Source: Sclerotinia nivalis
Lineage: Eukaryota > Ascomycota > Leotiomycetes > Helotiales > Sclerotiniaceae
Direction of reading: 5' to 3'
Assembly: GCA_029531795.1 (NCBI GenBank)
Contig: JAPEIS010000016.1
Location: 682,001 to 746,000 of the forward strand
DNA length: 64,000 nucleotides
Below the pieces are notes generated by a model. That model saw only the letters and a list, made by a program, of their open reading frames with translations. It was not told the origin of the DNA and did not search any database. The number at the start of each line of letters is the position of its first letter. Position 1 is the first letter of the stretch. Positions 10,495 to 21,949 of this stretch are shown piece by piece. The position numbers were made by a program, and so were the translations under genes.

Positions 10495-12285
10495 GAGACT
10501 GCAAATTGTGAGATGGCCTTGTTGGGAAAAAGGACTAGGATAGAAGGATGTATCGTTCAGCAAAAAGTGTAGGATGCCTGCAATTATTACGTGGAATGTG
10601 GTTGATCCACTAGATATTGTGTATTTCTATTCCTTATAGGAGATAAGTTGAAAACTGGCCAGCTATTATCCAATGTAAAAAGTGAATAAACAGAGTGAAA
10701 AGACCTCTCATCATATCACAAATTATTTCCCAGAAAAGACAAAAACATTTCTATCCCAAGGATGAATGCCATCTGTATCTTGAACATCCATCCTTGCATT
10801 ATAAATGAAGGCGACGAAAGCCACCAGCTAATAGCCAAAGTGTTTGTCCCCATGATACCAAATATCTCTTCCATTATCCTATAGAATGATACTTCGAAGA
10901 AGTACAAAGTGTCCAACAGGACATAACATAACAAGGCTTGCCAGAATACAGAAGTACTGGAATGCTACTTCAATAATGATGATATACTGACTGGAAATGC
11001 TTTTGTGAACTTTCAAGGCATCAATATCAGACTATTCTTCATCCATATAGAATCTGCAAAGTGAATGTTGTATAAACATTAATAGAGTTGATAGAGGCGG
11101 TTGAAAAGTTCCAAGACAAATTCCCTTGAATGATAATGAAAGAATCCAGAACTACCTCTCATGAATCTTCGTTTTTGTTTCAACGAAAAGTACTCCTTTG
11201 ATATACAGAATCTACCCTTCAAACTGCAGTGTTCAATGCTACTCAATACGCATTTAATGGATCTATAAACCGCTTCTAATACTTTTCGTAATAATCATGA
11301 TGTATTGGTAATATAGAAAGCAATAGTTCATTAATGGCTAAATGATGATTAGTATATCCTAACCATTCACCATGCTTGGCACACTCTGGAAAGTATAGAA
11401 AACGTAAATTATGTTGCTTATACACAGTTTCCATATCCACACCCCTCTTGCAAATATACAGCCAACATACTTTCTGTTCTGTCCATCCCAATCTTCCCAC
11501 CTCAAATCTTCACATACCGCCATCCCCACTATCAATAAAATTCACTTAATCGTAATCAAACATCTAATAACACCCGTAACACAAACCTTCCCTGTTCACC
11601 GTCTTTTGATAATTATACTCGCAATTCTAGCATTTTAGATTCCGATCTCAAACACCGTTCACCTTTTGCAAGGTATTTTTTTTTCCGCATTAATAAGAAA
11701 CATTCATTAGGCATTAAAGATCCCAAATGAATCTCTGGAAACTTCTCTAACTGGAACTGTACTACTCATTGAATACGATCATCGTTATCTAAGAATATTG
11801 TCTTAATTGTGGCGATATAGATTGTGTAGACGTATATCCAACCCCAAGGAATTTCGAATATATTCCGATACTCCAGATCCAATTCAGAAGGGCAGAGTGT
11901 TTGGGTTAGCTGTAAGATCTTCAATGCTTGAAGCTCACGAACTTTCAAGTCTTTCGTCGTTTAGAGTTCGCGAATTTGTTTTGGAATCAAAATGGTCAGG
12001 ACGATTGTATATTACAGGATGGAGTGAACGCCGCTGGGTATTGATGGAGTATTTCCGGAAGGATATCCGTGGATGGTTTGGTCATTTAATGAATCGGTGG
12101 ATATGGTGTTACGGGGTGCTAATCTAAAAATTATGTTGTAGGTGACAAAAGTCTAGGAACATGTAGCACTGCTTTCATCCATCATGTACAAATACTAATT
12201 GTTGCTATTGTTTTCGGTTTTCTTTCATTCTGATTTCAATCAACTTTGATACTATCGATCATCAATCCCATTTCCAATATTCAAA
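10495..12285. other. long gene-poor region with doubtful ORFs
   Basis: The only ORF of note is 11807-12127 (+), 106 aa, rich in Arg, Trp and Tyr (WSERRWVLMEYF). It overlaps a minus-strand ORF at 11766-11948 and neither has a recognised motif or obvious intron support. Other ORFs are short and AT-driven. The sequence just before 12286 has pyrimidine-rich promoter character. Confidence 0.3.
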
Positions 12286-12606
12286 ATGAATCCAATTCCA
12301 CCAAATAAACAAGAATTACAAAAGAGCACTCAAAAGAAGACCACAACAACTAATACCGATTTCATTAAGGACCAGATGATAGCAAATGCCATGGAGAGAT
12401 TGGTGAGCGTACCAATTATTCGTAAGGAGTTTGAACCAATACCTGGGCTCGAGACTTTTGAGAAGATTTCTAAAGCTATGTTTCCCAACGAAGGGCCATG
12501 CAAAAACACGTCTGCTGGATGCCGTTTCAAGGCATCTGATACCGGTCAACTCTGTCTCAATTGTTTAGTATACTTCAATGAACCAAATCGTTTTCGCAAA
12601 ACCTAA
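12286..12606 (+). CDS. small protein with an A20-like Cys-rich zinc-binding motif, 106 aa
   Basis: Uninterrupted ORF. The N-terminal 35 residues are Lys/Thr/Gln-rich and probably disordered. A helical middle follows. The C-terminal part holds four cysteines, C-x6-C-x10-C-x2-C, ending in CLNCLVYF. The pattern, a first Cys pair, a Gly/Asp-Thr-Gly turn and a closing C-x2-C followed by an aromatic, resembles the A20-type zinc finger (usually C-x2-4-C-x11-C-x2-C), which binds ubiquitin in known proteins. The first spacing is longer than the consensus, so the assignment is tentative. It lies between the two arms of the 8.9/14.3 kb inverted repeat. Confidence 0.55.
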   Translation: MNPIPPNKQELQKSTQKKTTTTNTDFIKDQMIANAMERLVSVPIIRKEFEPIPGLETFEKISKAMFPNEGPCKNTSAGCRFKASDTGQLCLNCLVYFNEPNRFRKT

Positions 12607-13402
12607 CATTAGATTCAGACGCTTGACAGGAAGTAACCTTACAATGTATAAAGTCAAGAAGATCACAATTTCTGGTCTAGATATATAATCCCACTCCACT
12701 ACTGGCGTTTTTAGAAAAAGTCACTTACTGAAATTGTAGGGAACTAGTTTTTCTAATTCTTTGAACACTTTACAAATCCACGTATCATGAATAATATCGG
12801 GTCCCAAACTCACAACCTCCACCCTTCAATTTTCTACGTCCCTAAATTCATACAGTATGTCATTTTGAAGAGTCCTCACCTCTAACCTAACGATCCACAT
12901 CATCTGGACCTTGTTTAGCTTTTTGTTCTCAAATAGTCTTTACTTGACTTACCATACCCGTTTGCTATCACCATGTATGATTAGACAATCTTCCAAGTCT
13001 TTCCATATTAATTTCTGGCCTCATCCATCTCCGTGTGAGATTCAACCCTCTCGGGTATAGGGAAAAGTATTCCCCGTATACACTAGCTAGGTACTACACC
13101 AGGAAATTGACACCATCTTACTGTATGCGCCTTCCGGATTCCTCGTCTATTCGCATTTATCCAAGATCAACGCTCCGGTTGACTATACACCTGTGAGACC
13201 GCTTATTTCCTGGTATATGGCCTAATCTAATCTCAATCCTGACTCTACTCTTCTTCCTCAGCGCCCTTCTGCCCTCTCAAACACCTGAAAATTTCAACAA
13301 CACCATATTCCACTTGCTATAATGAACCCTTAGTATCACAACTGTACAACTCTGGCGATTATCTCCCCTGATCGCGCTAAACCCCTTGCGAAAATAACCT
13401 CA
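12607..13402. other. intergenic region, no gene seen
   Basis: Stops in all frames. Pyrimidine-rich sequence precedes the gene at 13403 and probably includes its promoter. Confidence 0.4.
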
Positions 13403-14247
13403 ATGAATCATAACGAACAATACTTCAGATGGGGCTTAAGCAAGCCTGTTATCGTGGAAAGAATCCGAGCTATTTTGATTAACCTACCCCGGAGACTATC
13501 TTCATTTGAACTTTTCTGTCACTTAATTCGCAATTACCATACTTTACAAAAGCAGCAACATCGCAGTTGGGAAGAATGTGCGGCAATCATTGTGATTGGA
13601 CGTATGATTAGTGTGATGATGGAACAAATGATTGCAGAAGAAACTCAAACTTCGCAAGGGCAAGGCCGGAAGACAGCGATACTCAAACGAGTATCTAGTC
13701 ATACTGGCCTTGCAGAGATTGAAATCACAGCAGTGATAAGATGTGATAGATTCTTCAAGGAACTTGGAAGCAAGGGACAATCTACGGGATTTGGAAAGAA
13801 TTCATTTGGGATTTTTGTTTTTTTTGATCCTCAGCAGTCTTCAAAGTAACCCCCCACTCCCTCCCCCGCTCACCGTCTTTCATGATTCAGTGCATTAACT
13901 TGACCTTTAGATGGACATCGCATAATGGTATACAGGTGCGCGATACGTCAAAAGTAATTGACCGACTAAGGAAGCACGTACGATATACCTATAGACTCCA
14001 TTCGAACAAGATAGCGTTGGATATATATTCAAGAGCTTTTAGAGAGTTAGAATATGATATGGATAGGATTGAGTGGATCAATAAATACAGATTATACAAG
14101 CACAAGTTCCCACAGCTTGCTGCCTGTAGCACTATTGTTTGTACAGGGAAAATTCGAATGAAGAGAAAGTTCCGTGAGTTAGAAGTTTCCATTTATAAAC
14201 AAGGTCTCCAAATCTCACGGACAAGCAGCACAGTCATACAGCATTGA
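13403..14247 (+). CDS. two-exon unknown protein, 259 aa
   Basis: Exons 13403-13845 and 13911-14247 are joined by a 65-nt intron (GTAACC..ACTTGACCTTTAG) in phase 2, giving 260 codons. Without splicing these would be two separate ORFs; with it the frame is continuous. The protein is basic and helical. It has a central hydrophobic patch (CAAIIVIGRMISVMMEQM) that looks like a buried helix rather than a clear membrane anchor, and a Lys/Arg-rich C-terminal half. I do not recognise a family. Its stop lies about 85 bp before the right arm of the inverted repeat. Confidence 0.6.
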
Positions 14248-14329
14248 CCTCGACGAGAACATGACAAAGGCCTATCAATTCCACTTTCCTCTTCTGTTTA
14301 CTCTTCCTTTGATATGCGAAAACCTTGCT

Positions 14330-15000
14330 ACAATCATGATTTGTCGAAAGATCGATCTTTCAAGATATTTTAATGTTGAAGAGAAAAACAATAAAAGCAG
14401 TCTTCTTGCATCCATCCGAAGCTAAAGAGGAATTTCCCCGCATGTATATCATGGTATAAAAGAACTCGATCAACAGCTCTCGCTCTTTATAAATCAGTAT
14501 GACAACAGCTAGTGTTCCAGGCGGGATATCAAACGATCCCTCAAAAGTTTGCGGATCCCATCCATATGAATCAATTTGTATTGGGTTTAGGATTCGGTTG
14601 ACAGCCGAGTTATATCCATGGCGCATCTGAAACAGACATATATTAACAGGCTTAGCATATAGATTGAGGGTAACAAACTAGTCTTATATAAATGTTTAGA
14701 AACTAACTCTCTCTCAACTTCTTGACAGCTTGCTCGAGGTACAAGTGCTGTCAGTGGTATATTAGTGGCTGTATTTGCATTATTGTGAATATCTATTGCG
14801 ATTGTGTATATTAGGTTCAAGATCTTATCAGTTGGGGGGTTAATGACTATTGTAGCCTCTAATATAGTTTTTATCTTGCAGCTTGATGGAACAATGTATG
14901 TATTTATTAATGACGTATGAATTTTGTCGAATTCGCACGTGATCTTTAACCAAACTTTAATTCAGGCGAAATTTTATTAAACCCCGCCCCACGTTATCAA
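14330..15000 (-). repeat. right copy of the 0.67 kb inverted repeat with damaged spliced gene
   Basis: Mirror image of 8935-9605. On the minus strand an exon about 14940-14696 reads into an intron (about 14695-14627, ending CTGTTTCAG) and then into the longer exon 14626-14360. Here the second exon stays open for 88 codons, where the left copy has a stop. However, the codon matching the left copy's start ATG is ATA, so the presumed start is lost by G-to-A. Each arm thus carries different transition-type damage. Both arms end in the shared CGTGGGGCGGG-like motif. Confidence 0.7.
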
Positions 15001-15541
15001 GTCAAGTGAAGTGTGTAGAAGATTTGATTGGTAAGAAGTGATTGTATTTTTCTAAAAGAGTAATACTCTTCGCTAGCTAATTTGGGAAATGACCCCTTCA
15101 ATTCACTCCTGCCTTTTCTACTATCACATACTTTGAGAAACTTGCATCGAAAGGTGTACCCCAATTCGCCCGAAGTTCTACAACCTTTCCAATAATATGC
15201 TTCCCAACGATATACTTGCATGGAATTTCTAGTTTCTGCTTGAAGGTAAGCGCTATACAAGGCATGAGTCGTGATAAGGTCAGAAGATTTGAAAAACATC
15301 TGCACTTTATTAGTGAATACCGTATTCTTTCGAATAATTCGAGGAACGCTAGCAAGGATAATTTATTTAAGGTTGTTTTAGAGCCAATTGGCTTCCCTCT
15401 AAATAGAAGTATTCGATAGAAATATAAGGCATGTGATGAATATAATCCATTGATAAGACGAATCAAACAGCTCCGGTGTTTTCCGCAACCCCAACCCACG
15501 ATGAGCTTAAATTGTTAATCCTTGCTCTGATATTATATGAC

Positions 15542-17107
15542 TTATATTTTTACTCGCTTAGACGCATGGCTATCAGTTCCCAAGCTTTTTCGAGAAACAG
15601 ATTTGCTGTTGCTCTCTTTACTAATATCACCATTACCACTACTACCACCACTACCACCCCCCAGCTTGCTAAACTCCGCCAATATACAAACAATACAAAC
15701 ACTTTTCTGATCATAATATTTGTCTTTGTTGCAGGTAATATCCAAAGCAACAGTACGAGCAATATCACCCAGCTTTATAAAATGCTTCAACAACGAATTT
15801 ATCTCGATACCATGATGCATTCCATTAGCCCATTGAATCAATCTGGCTATATCTGAAATGAGCCATAAATTTCTCTTCTCCCATAACCCGAGATTGTTAT
15901 CAGAATCGGAATCGAATGGATCGTAGAAAAACAATGCAGAACACCAGAGTAAAGTAGCATCAAATACGCTAGCATTTGATGTACGAATACAATTACCCAG
16001 AATTGACAACTTAGTAGTTAAACGTTTGTGTTCATGAACATTTGAGTTTATCCGTATTGCTGTTTGCATCCATCTCAGCAACTTCGAATTAAGCTTTTGT
16101 GATACTTCTAAATCATAATTGAGTTGCAAATTAACGAACTGCTCCTTGGCAAGCTGTTCCTCGTCTGAATCCACATCAAAGTTCATTTCGATATATCTCG
16201 AATCCTCTTTGATGTCGTCCAAGTTCACTGGAATATCTGATAACTCTTCACAGTTAGGATTAGGAGAGAAAATGCTATGCACCGATATAGAGTTACAGCG
16301 AGTTGGAGTTCGAGGTGATCTTTCTGCAATCGCTACTTCGATAATATTGACCAATGGCGTTTCCTGTTCGAAAATGATTGGTGGCGATCAGGGAGCCTGC
16401 ACTTCCGGGAGCAGATAAGGATTCTTAGTGTATGGTGGTAGTAGTGATACTGCGTCAAGTCTGCTTTATTCCACTAATTTAGGCGTTTGTTCAATGTATA
16501 TTTCCTTCATATTGGTTTTGTGTATGTCGGTAGGAGTATCAGTATTGCTTAAGCGATTGCGAACTTCTTCCAGACCCACCAGTGCATAATCATTTGGTTT
16601 GATATATACAGTGAAGGTTTTCGTATCAGATAGAGATTCAAAGCTATAGATCAATTCTTTTGAGGTGTAATTCCGAGGCTTAATAGTTGTAGTATTCTTC
16701 TTCTTTGTAATAATAAATTCCTTTGCGATTAAATCGAATTGTAAACAAATAACATGCATTGAATCGCTGATTTCGGCATCGTGAATAGCAGAAGCATCAA
16801 GGTGAGATAAATTTCCGATATTCGATATCAAACGAGGCTTAGTAGTATTTGAGAAGTTGGTATCAGGAGGAACAATTAATAACATCTCTATTTTCTGTTT
16901 ATTGCCTCCAAGTATAATAGATACTTCAAGGGAAAAGTGAATATGAAGATGCCCTTCTTTATCATAATATATAGCTATGAAAAAGTTGAGATTCTGCCCA
17001 TTACACCTCAAACGAGAACCTAGTGTACAAGGTGTACCCAATTCATCTTCCCATTTTATAAATACTCTTTCGCGAAGGATAAGTTTAAGTTTGAGTTTCT
17101 CGATCAA
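15542..17107 (-). CDS. unknown protein, 484 aa if one 111-nt intron is removed
   Basis: Two ORFs (17107-16466 and 16354-15542) lie in the same frame, separated by TAA and TGA codons. An intron 16474-16364 (GTGGAA donor, CTGAT branch-like site, TTCGAACAG acceptor, 111 nt) removes both stops and leaves 485 codons. The N-terminal half is beta-rich with Lys and Ile. The C-terminal half has an acidic stretch, a helical domain with Trp and Asp-Ser repeats (FDSDSDN), a Gly/Ser-rich linker and a basic tail (SHASKRVKI) that could be a nuclear localisation signal. No family recognised. Alternative: a pseudogene with two transition-type stops. RNA would decide. Confidence 0.55.
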
Positions 17108-17317
17108 AATCTCAGTTGGATTCGATATAATTTGCTTTTATAACTATAATTAGCGATAAACATAATAAAAGAACGATTATATTGGAAACAATATTAGTCT
17201 ACACTTTAGATGTGATTCCCAACCCACCCAGGCTATAGAGCAGCCTTGATTCTTGAACAAAATGAGGGGTAGAAGTGATTCACAAAAACTGATATATAAG
17301 TTGTGTTGGGGTTAGAG

Positions 17318-17640
17318 CTGTTTTAAGCAATAGGTGCTGGAAAGATTACCACTGGCAGGGTTGTTCTAAGCAACAGATGCTGGAAAGACTACCACTGATA
17401 GGGCTGTTCTAAGCAATAGGTGCTGGAAAGACTACCACTGACAGGATTGTTCTAAGCAGCAGATGCTGGAAAGATTACTACTAATAGGGCTGTTCTAAGC
17501 AATAGGTGCTGGAAAGACTACCACTGACAGGATTGTTCTAAGCAGCAGATGCTGGAAAGATTACCACTAATAGGGCTGTTCTAAGCAACAGGTGCTGGAA
17601 AGACTACCACTGGCAGGGTTGTTCTAAGCAGCAGATACAG
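17318..17640 (+). repeat. 43-bp tandem satellite with an 86-bp higher-order unit
   Basis: About 7.5 copies of a 43-bp unit whose core is 'gttctaagcaataggtgctg' followed by a GGAAAGA-CTACCACT-like half. Two variants alternate. One begins ctgttctaagcaataggtg and ends with gacagg. The other begins ttgttctaagcagcagatg and ends with aataggg. The array is therefore best described as a dimeric 86-bp repeat. The last copy is truncated. No ORF runs through it. Confidence 0.9.
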
Positions 17641-17764
17641 TAAAATACAACTCTTGTATACAATACACTATAGGAAAGATTTTGATTTATAATAGATTTT
17701 GTGCGATAGAGATAGAGATGGAGGGATCGAGGGATGGGAATAGAATGTCAGTGCTGTGTGATGG

Positions 17765-17858
17765 CGTTGTGCGATGGTGATGGTGATGTGCGATGGTGGT
17801 GGGCGATGGTGATGGGCGATGGTGATGGGCGATGGTGATGGGCGATGGTGATGGAATT
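17765..17858 (+). repeat. 13-bp minisatellite (gatggtgatgggc)
   Basis: Five to seven copies of a 13-bp unit, the first ones slightly diverged (gatggtggtgggc). Because 13 is not divisible by three, the His/Pro-rich ORFs on the minus strand here are artefacts of the repeat. Confidence 0.85.
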
Positions 17859-18836
17859 GGAGATGGAGATGGAAGTGAAGTAAAAATAGAGACAACGATA
17901 AGATGAAAGTAGAGATAGAAGAATGTAGAGATGACCAAAGAGAAAGAGTAACTATAGGTTAATGAACTTTAGTAACTAAATCCGAAAACCATGTACAGTA
18001 GTGCAGGCAATAATCAGGCACACATTTTTTCTGTCACAAGGCCAACACACTGACAACGCATATGTCCTTTCCAACCTTCTCTTCAAACCAGTAACATTCC
18101 CTATTGAGAAGAAATTCACCAAGTCCGAAGCACCGTACATAAGCGAGTGGAGTATTGATTTATGGAAAGTAAGACATTGAGGGAATTGGGAATTTGATTA
18201 TTTCGTACTATCACAAGATCGAATCGGACTTCTGAAGAAGAAAAATTTGCCGAAAGTCTGTAAAGATTCAATCTAGAAGCGCTGAAATGCCTGAACGATC
18301 CATATATAGCCACAAAAATAGAGAACCCTGCTAGTCAGATCATTATCAGTGGCCAATGAAAATATCTAAAGAGATATCGAAGGTTGTGTGATAACGCTTG
18401 TCATTGGGCGCTAGATTCATGTACTCTCTTGTTTGCCAGTTGATGCTGATTACTATCTTGTGGATGACGAATAGCGTTTGAACGAATGTTTGTCTACGGA
18501 TGTCTCTTTCCGGTTTAGCAAATGAAGAAAGTATATGTCAATCTGTTGTCGAATTCCTATTCCGGTTTTTTGTTTCTGTCAAAATAGTTCACGGTAAAAG
18601 GGTTCACGAGTTTTCAATTAGCGCGAGCTATGAAGGTTATGTTCGAGTATGTATAGTTTTATATTATTAATCATGAAATGTCTAATGTGGTTTAATATCG
18701 AGCTTAGTATTGATTGATATCTATATTGATCTATTATTATGTTAAATCTTCTATTTATATATAATTTGTAAAGGGCTGGGTAGCAATATTCAAGATAGTA
18801 GGCCCTCCTTTTGCAAGAATGTATATCTAGAAAAGA
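17859..18836. other. intergenic region, no confident gene
   Basis: A 65-codon minus-strand ORF (18116-18313) is the only notable frame and has no recognisable motif. Sequence becomes very AT-rich toward 18780, probably the promoter of the dead gene that follows. Confidence 0.35.
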
Positions 18837-20421
18837 TGTTATTTCCCCAAGAACAAATTGTATCCAAAGACGGGAATATCAAATCGAAGCAGCCATTTCC
18901 TTCCCCAATCAGCAATACTCCTGGTATCAAGGTATATTATTCTTATTCTGATATACTACAAAGCTAACTTATGTTAAATTTCCGCAGATCGAGAATCGTT
19001 AATTAAAGCGAAAACGATTATAAAACGAAGCTACAATTCCTTCTATTATTCCTTTTGAAAAACGGTTACGGTCATCGATCTTACAATCTCATATGGAGGA
19101 TACAGTTTGCGAGAATACCGTGATTGGTATTTGCGAGAAGAAGATCGACCCACTTGAATATTGGACGAAGGAATTTCGCTGGCCGAACGAATACTTTGAA
19201 CCAGAGAATAATATGAATCATCTGCTTGCGAAGAAGAAATCCTCTTCATCTCTTCGTAGCAAACAGTCAGAAGTTGGTTATACTCTGCCTATATCTATTA
19301 TATATACCGATCAAAAGCCAAGGGAAGTAAAAAGTGCTTCTTATACACGCCCGAGCTATACAATTGCTCTTGTAACAAAGGGTAGCTTTATGAACAAGTC
19401 CGATTTGAGTATTACAAATACAAGTAAGAACCTCTACCGAATTCTACTGAAGACAGAGCAGAAAATACCCGAAGATTCTTTATTCCGCGATGAGATATTT
19501 GAAAAAGCTTGTCGAAATATTCAGAATAGGAATGAAGCAAAAATAGTTCAAGATATCGCCCGATTGATTGTTCCTTCTGCAGAAACCTTGGTTACATATG
19601 GTACTATATATCTTGAATCTTTGATTGAAAGTGTAAATGAAGGTTGGAATAGCTCTATACCTTTTTACGGTCCTCGCCCATAGCCTGATTATTCGGTTGG
19701 GTTCAGACGATCTGTATTTACAGATGATCAACTGGAAAAGCTTACCTTTTTTGTTGGCGAAATTACGGATACTTTTATTTCATATTTCATGGCTACTTGG
19801 CAGATATACCTTCCGTTTTTAATATCAGAGGTGAAGTATAATGCTACAGTTTTGGATACTGCCAATCGACAAAATTCTTACAGTATAACAATTGCAGTGA
19901 AAAGAACAATCGAACTCTTTAGACTTGTAAAACGAGAAAAAGAGCTTCATTGGGAGATACTCGGTTTTTCCATCTCGCATGATCATCGAACTGTAAGGAT
20001 CTATAGTCATTATTTTATAATCGATGAAGGAAAAACCACTTTTTTTCGCCATCCGATTTATACATTCAATTTTATAGTATTAGATGGTAAAAAGAAATAA
20101 ATGGTATACAAATTCACCAAAAATATTTACGATATCTGGATACCGATCCATCTGAAAAGAATTTGTTCCGTTATCGATGACATACCCTCTGATCTAAATT
20201 TTGAGGTCTCGCAGCAATCCGAACCAGGAGAATCTGGACTTTCACAAGTGTTAGGGAGTCACAATATTTTTGAGCAAACAAGCTATAATGCTGCATCTTT
20301 GAAGGAAAATGACGATCAGTCAAGTCGTATTGTCTCGAGACATATTACTCCAGAACCCTTGCTATCTCACGAAATTGAGGAGGAAGTACTCGAAAATCCA
20401 AAGAAAAGGGGTCGAAAATAA
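18837..20421 (+). pseudogene. DUF7924-family gene inactivated by transition-type stops
   Basis: The frame from 19093 reads through IDPLEYWTKEFRWPNEYFE and later the family hallmarks FYGPRP, PDYSVGF, FRLVKREKELHWEI, ISHDHRTVRIY and VYKFTKNIYD. I recognise these as the fungal DUF7924 family. A TAG (19681-19683) sits where the family has Gln, and a TAA (20098-20100) where it has Trp; the residues after it are Thr-to-Met and Ala-to-Val. All are C-to-T or G-to-A, and no indel is needed after 19093. An upstream exon probably starts at ATG 18837 and joins through a small intron (about 18931-18987), but the second exon has a further stop (TAA near 19020). The C-terminal tail is Glu-rich and ends in KKRGRK. 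Biochemical role of the family is not known to me. Confidence 0.85.
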
Positions 20422-20966
20422 ATAGCTCTATCAGAAAAGAGTTTGATATTATAATAAAAGCTTTTATAATCCCTTCTCTTGAGAAATAAGAATTCGTTTA
20501 AAAAAACACTAATACCTGCTACAGATAATCCCGGCAGACAACTATATTGAAGCCTTTCCAATCTTCACTTCCTGTTATAAAAAGGAAGTTATACTATTAA
20601 GGTTAGCAACTTCCTCAATCACTTTGGTTTGCAACTTCCCTGTTATCTGTATAACCAGGCACTTAAACTGTTTATTATATAAACAATGTTATTAAGTATC
20701 ACCAATAAATATCACCGGGGCTTATATAACTGATTCTACTGGGCAGATATTGTCTCGATACTCAACCTACTGTAAGTGGAATATTAATAAAAAGTTCTCA
20801 GTTTCCATTTCTGACAGGGGTATTGTTTGAAAGATATCGGATCATCGGAGGTTGCTTGATTGAATAAGGACCTTGGCATTATATCACCATCTGAAAATAT
20901 ATTAGTGTCAATTATACATTGCGTGTAAGGCTTAGTATTGTAGATCAAAGAGAGCTAACTAGTTAA
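20422..20966. other. AT-rich intergenic region
   Basis: A short hairpin-like pair 'cttcctgttataaaaaggaag' near 20569-20590 could serve as a terminator or be part of a degenerate repeat. Otherwise nothing. Confidence 0.3.
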
Positions 20967-21949
20967 AATGAACGGTTAGTGAAACAAGATTATCAACTTA
21001 CACTGACTATGAAATTCTTCCATACGATATATTTCACCACCAACAATTTACACTATTACCAAATCAGAAATTATTGCAATACAGCGAATATCTTTCACTT
21101 TATCATTTCATTCATTCATAGATGTATAATAACCTATACTTTATTAATTCAAGCCGAAAGTTTCAAGTATATAGGAAACTTACCACTTTCAACCATATCC
21201 GAAATCATCTCGTTCGACAACCCCGATACTTATCCCAAGTCAGAATATATAGCTGATCTCGAGAAAGCTATTAATTTATTATATTGGATAGTAGATGAAG
21301 AACTTTACGAATACTTTACTTGCACTTACAAATATAATAAAAAGTTACCAGGGATTAAAATGTATACTTTGGCAAAGCTGATAAATAGCGAGAACGGTTA
21401 CCATTATAGTAAGTGGTATGTTCTTTATCGGAAGCTCGAAACTTATAATTCCTTTTTTCTAACAACCAAACGCAATGATCCCAATGAAGGTATCTGGAAG
21501 GTTCTTCCATTTAAAGGTGTTCGGTCTGGCGAGGTGAAAGAAGATATTGACAAGGCTGAGAAAGAAGCAGTGGCTGTATTCTCAATACTTCAGTATGTTA
21601 CATATATTCAGAGATTCATACGATTCTAATTATTATTCTGCATTACAGGTCGATGTTTGCAATCCCATCCAAGAACGAAGCTGGCACTACAACCTTGCAT
21701 GCATACATTCCTGAAAGAGATGGAATAAAAACTCCATTCGCATTGTCTTTGATAAATCCAGATCGCGCAGCGATAAAACGAGTCCAATCCGCATTAGCAA
21801 CAAGTCTCATATCTTGCAAGTGTATACACAGTAATGCTCATCCTGAGCATAAACCTAATCCTCATTCTCACGCGAATCCTTATCAATACATCGAATTAAA
21901 CAAAGGCGAGGAGGGTCGTAACTCAGTGTACTTTAAGCTGGAGGAATGA
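20967..21949 (+). CDS. unknown protein, at least two exons
   Basis: A frame open from 20979 to 21592 joins 21649-21949 through a 56-nt intron (GTATGT donor, TTCTAAT branch, CATTACAG acceptor). The join preserves phase (CA+G). The N-terminal part before about 21155 is AT-driven and may include an unrecognised intron; a small first exon with ATG at 20967 is possible. The reliable body contains Tyr/Glu-rich helices (YWIVDEELYEYF), a Lys-rich section and a His/Pro-rich C-terminus (SNAHPEHKPNPHSH) that might bind metal. It lies directly downstream of the dead DUF7924 gene. No family recognised. Confidence 0.5.

Noticed and set aside
17668..17938. Two His/Pro-rich minus-strand ORFs
   Set aside because: They are translations of the 13-bp minisatellite in two frames; the unit length is not a multiple of three.
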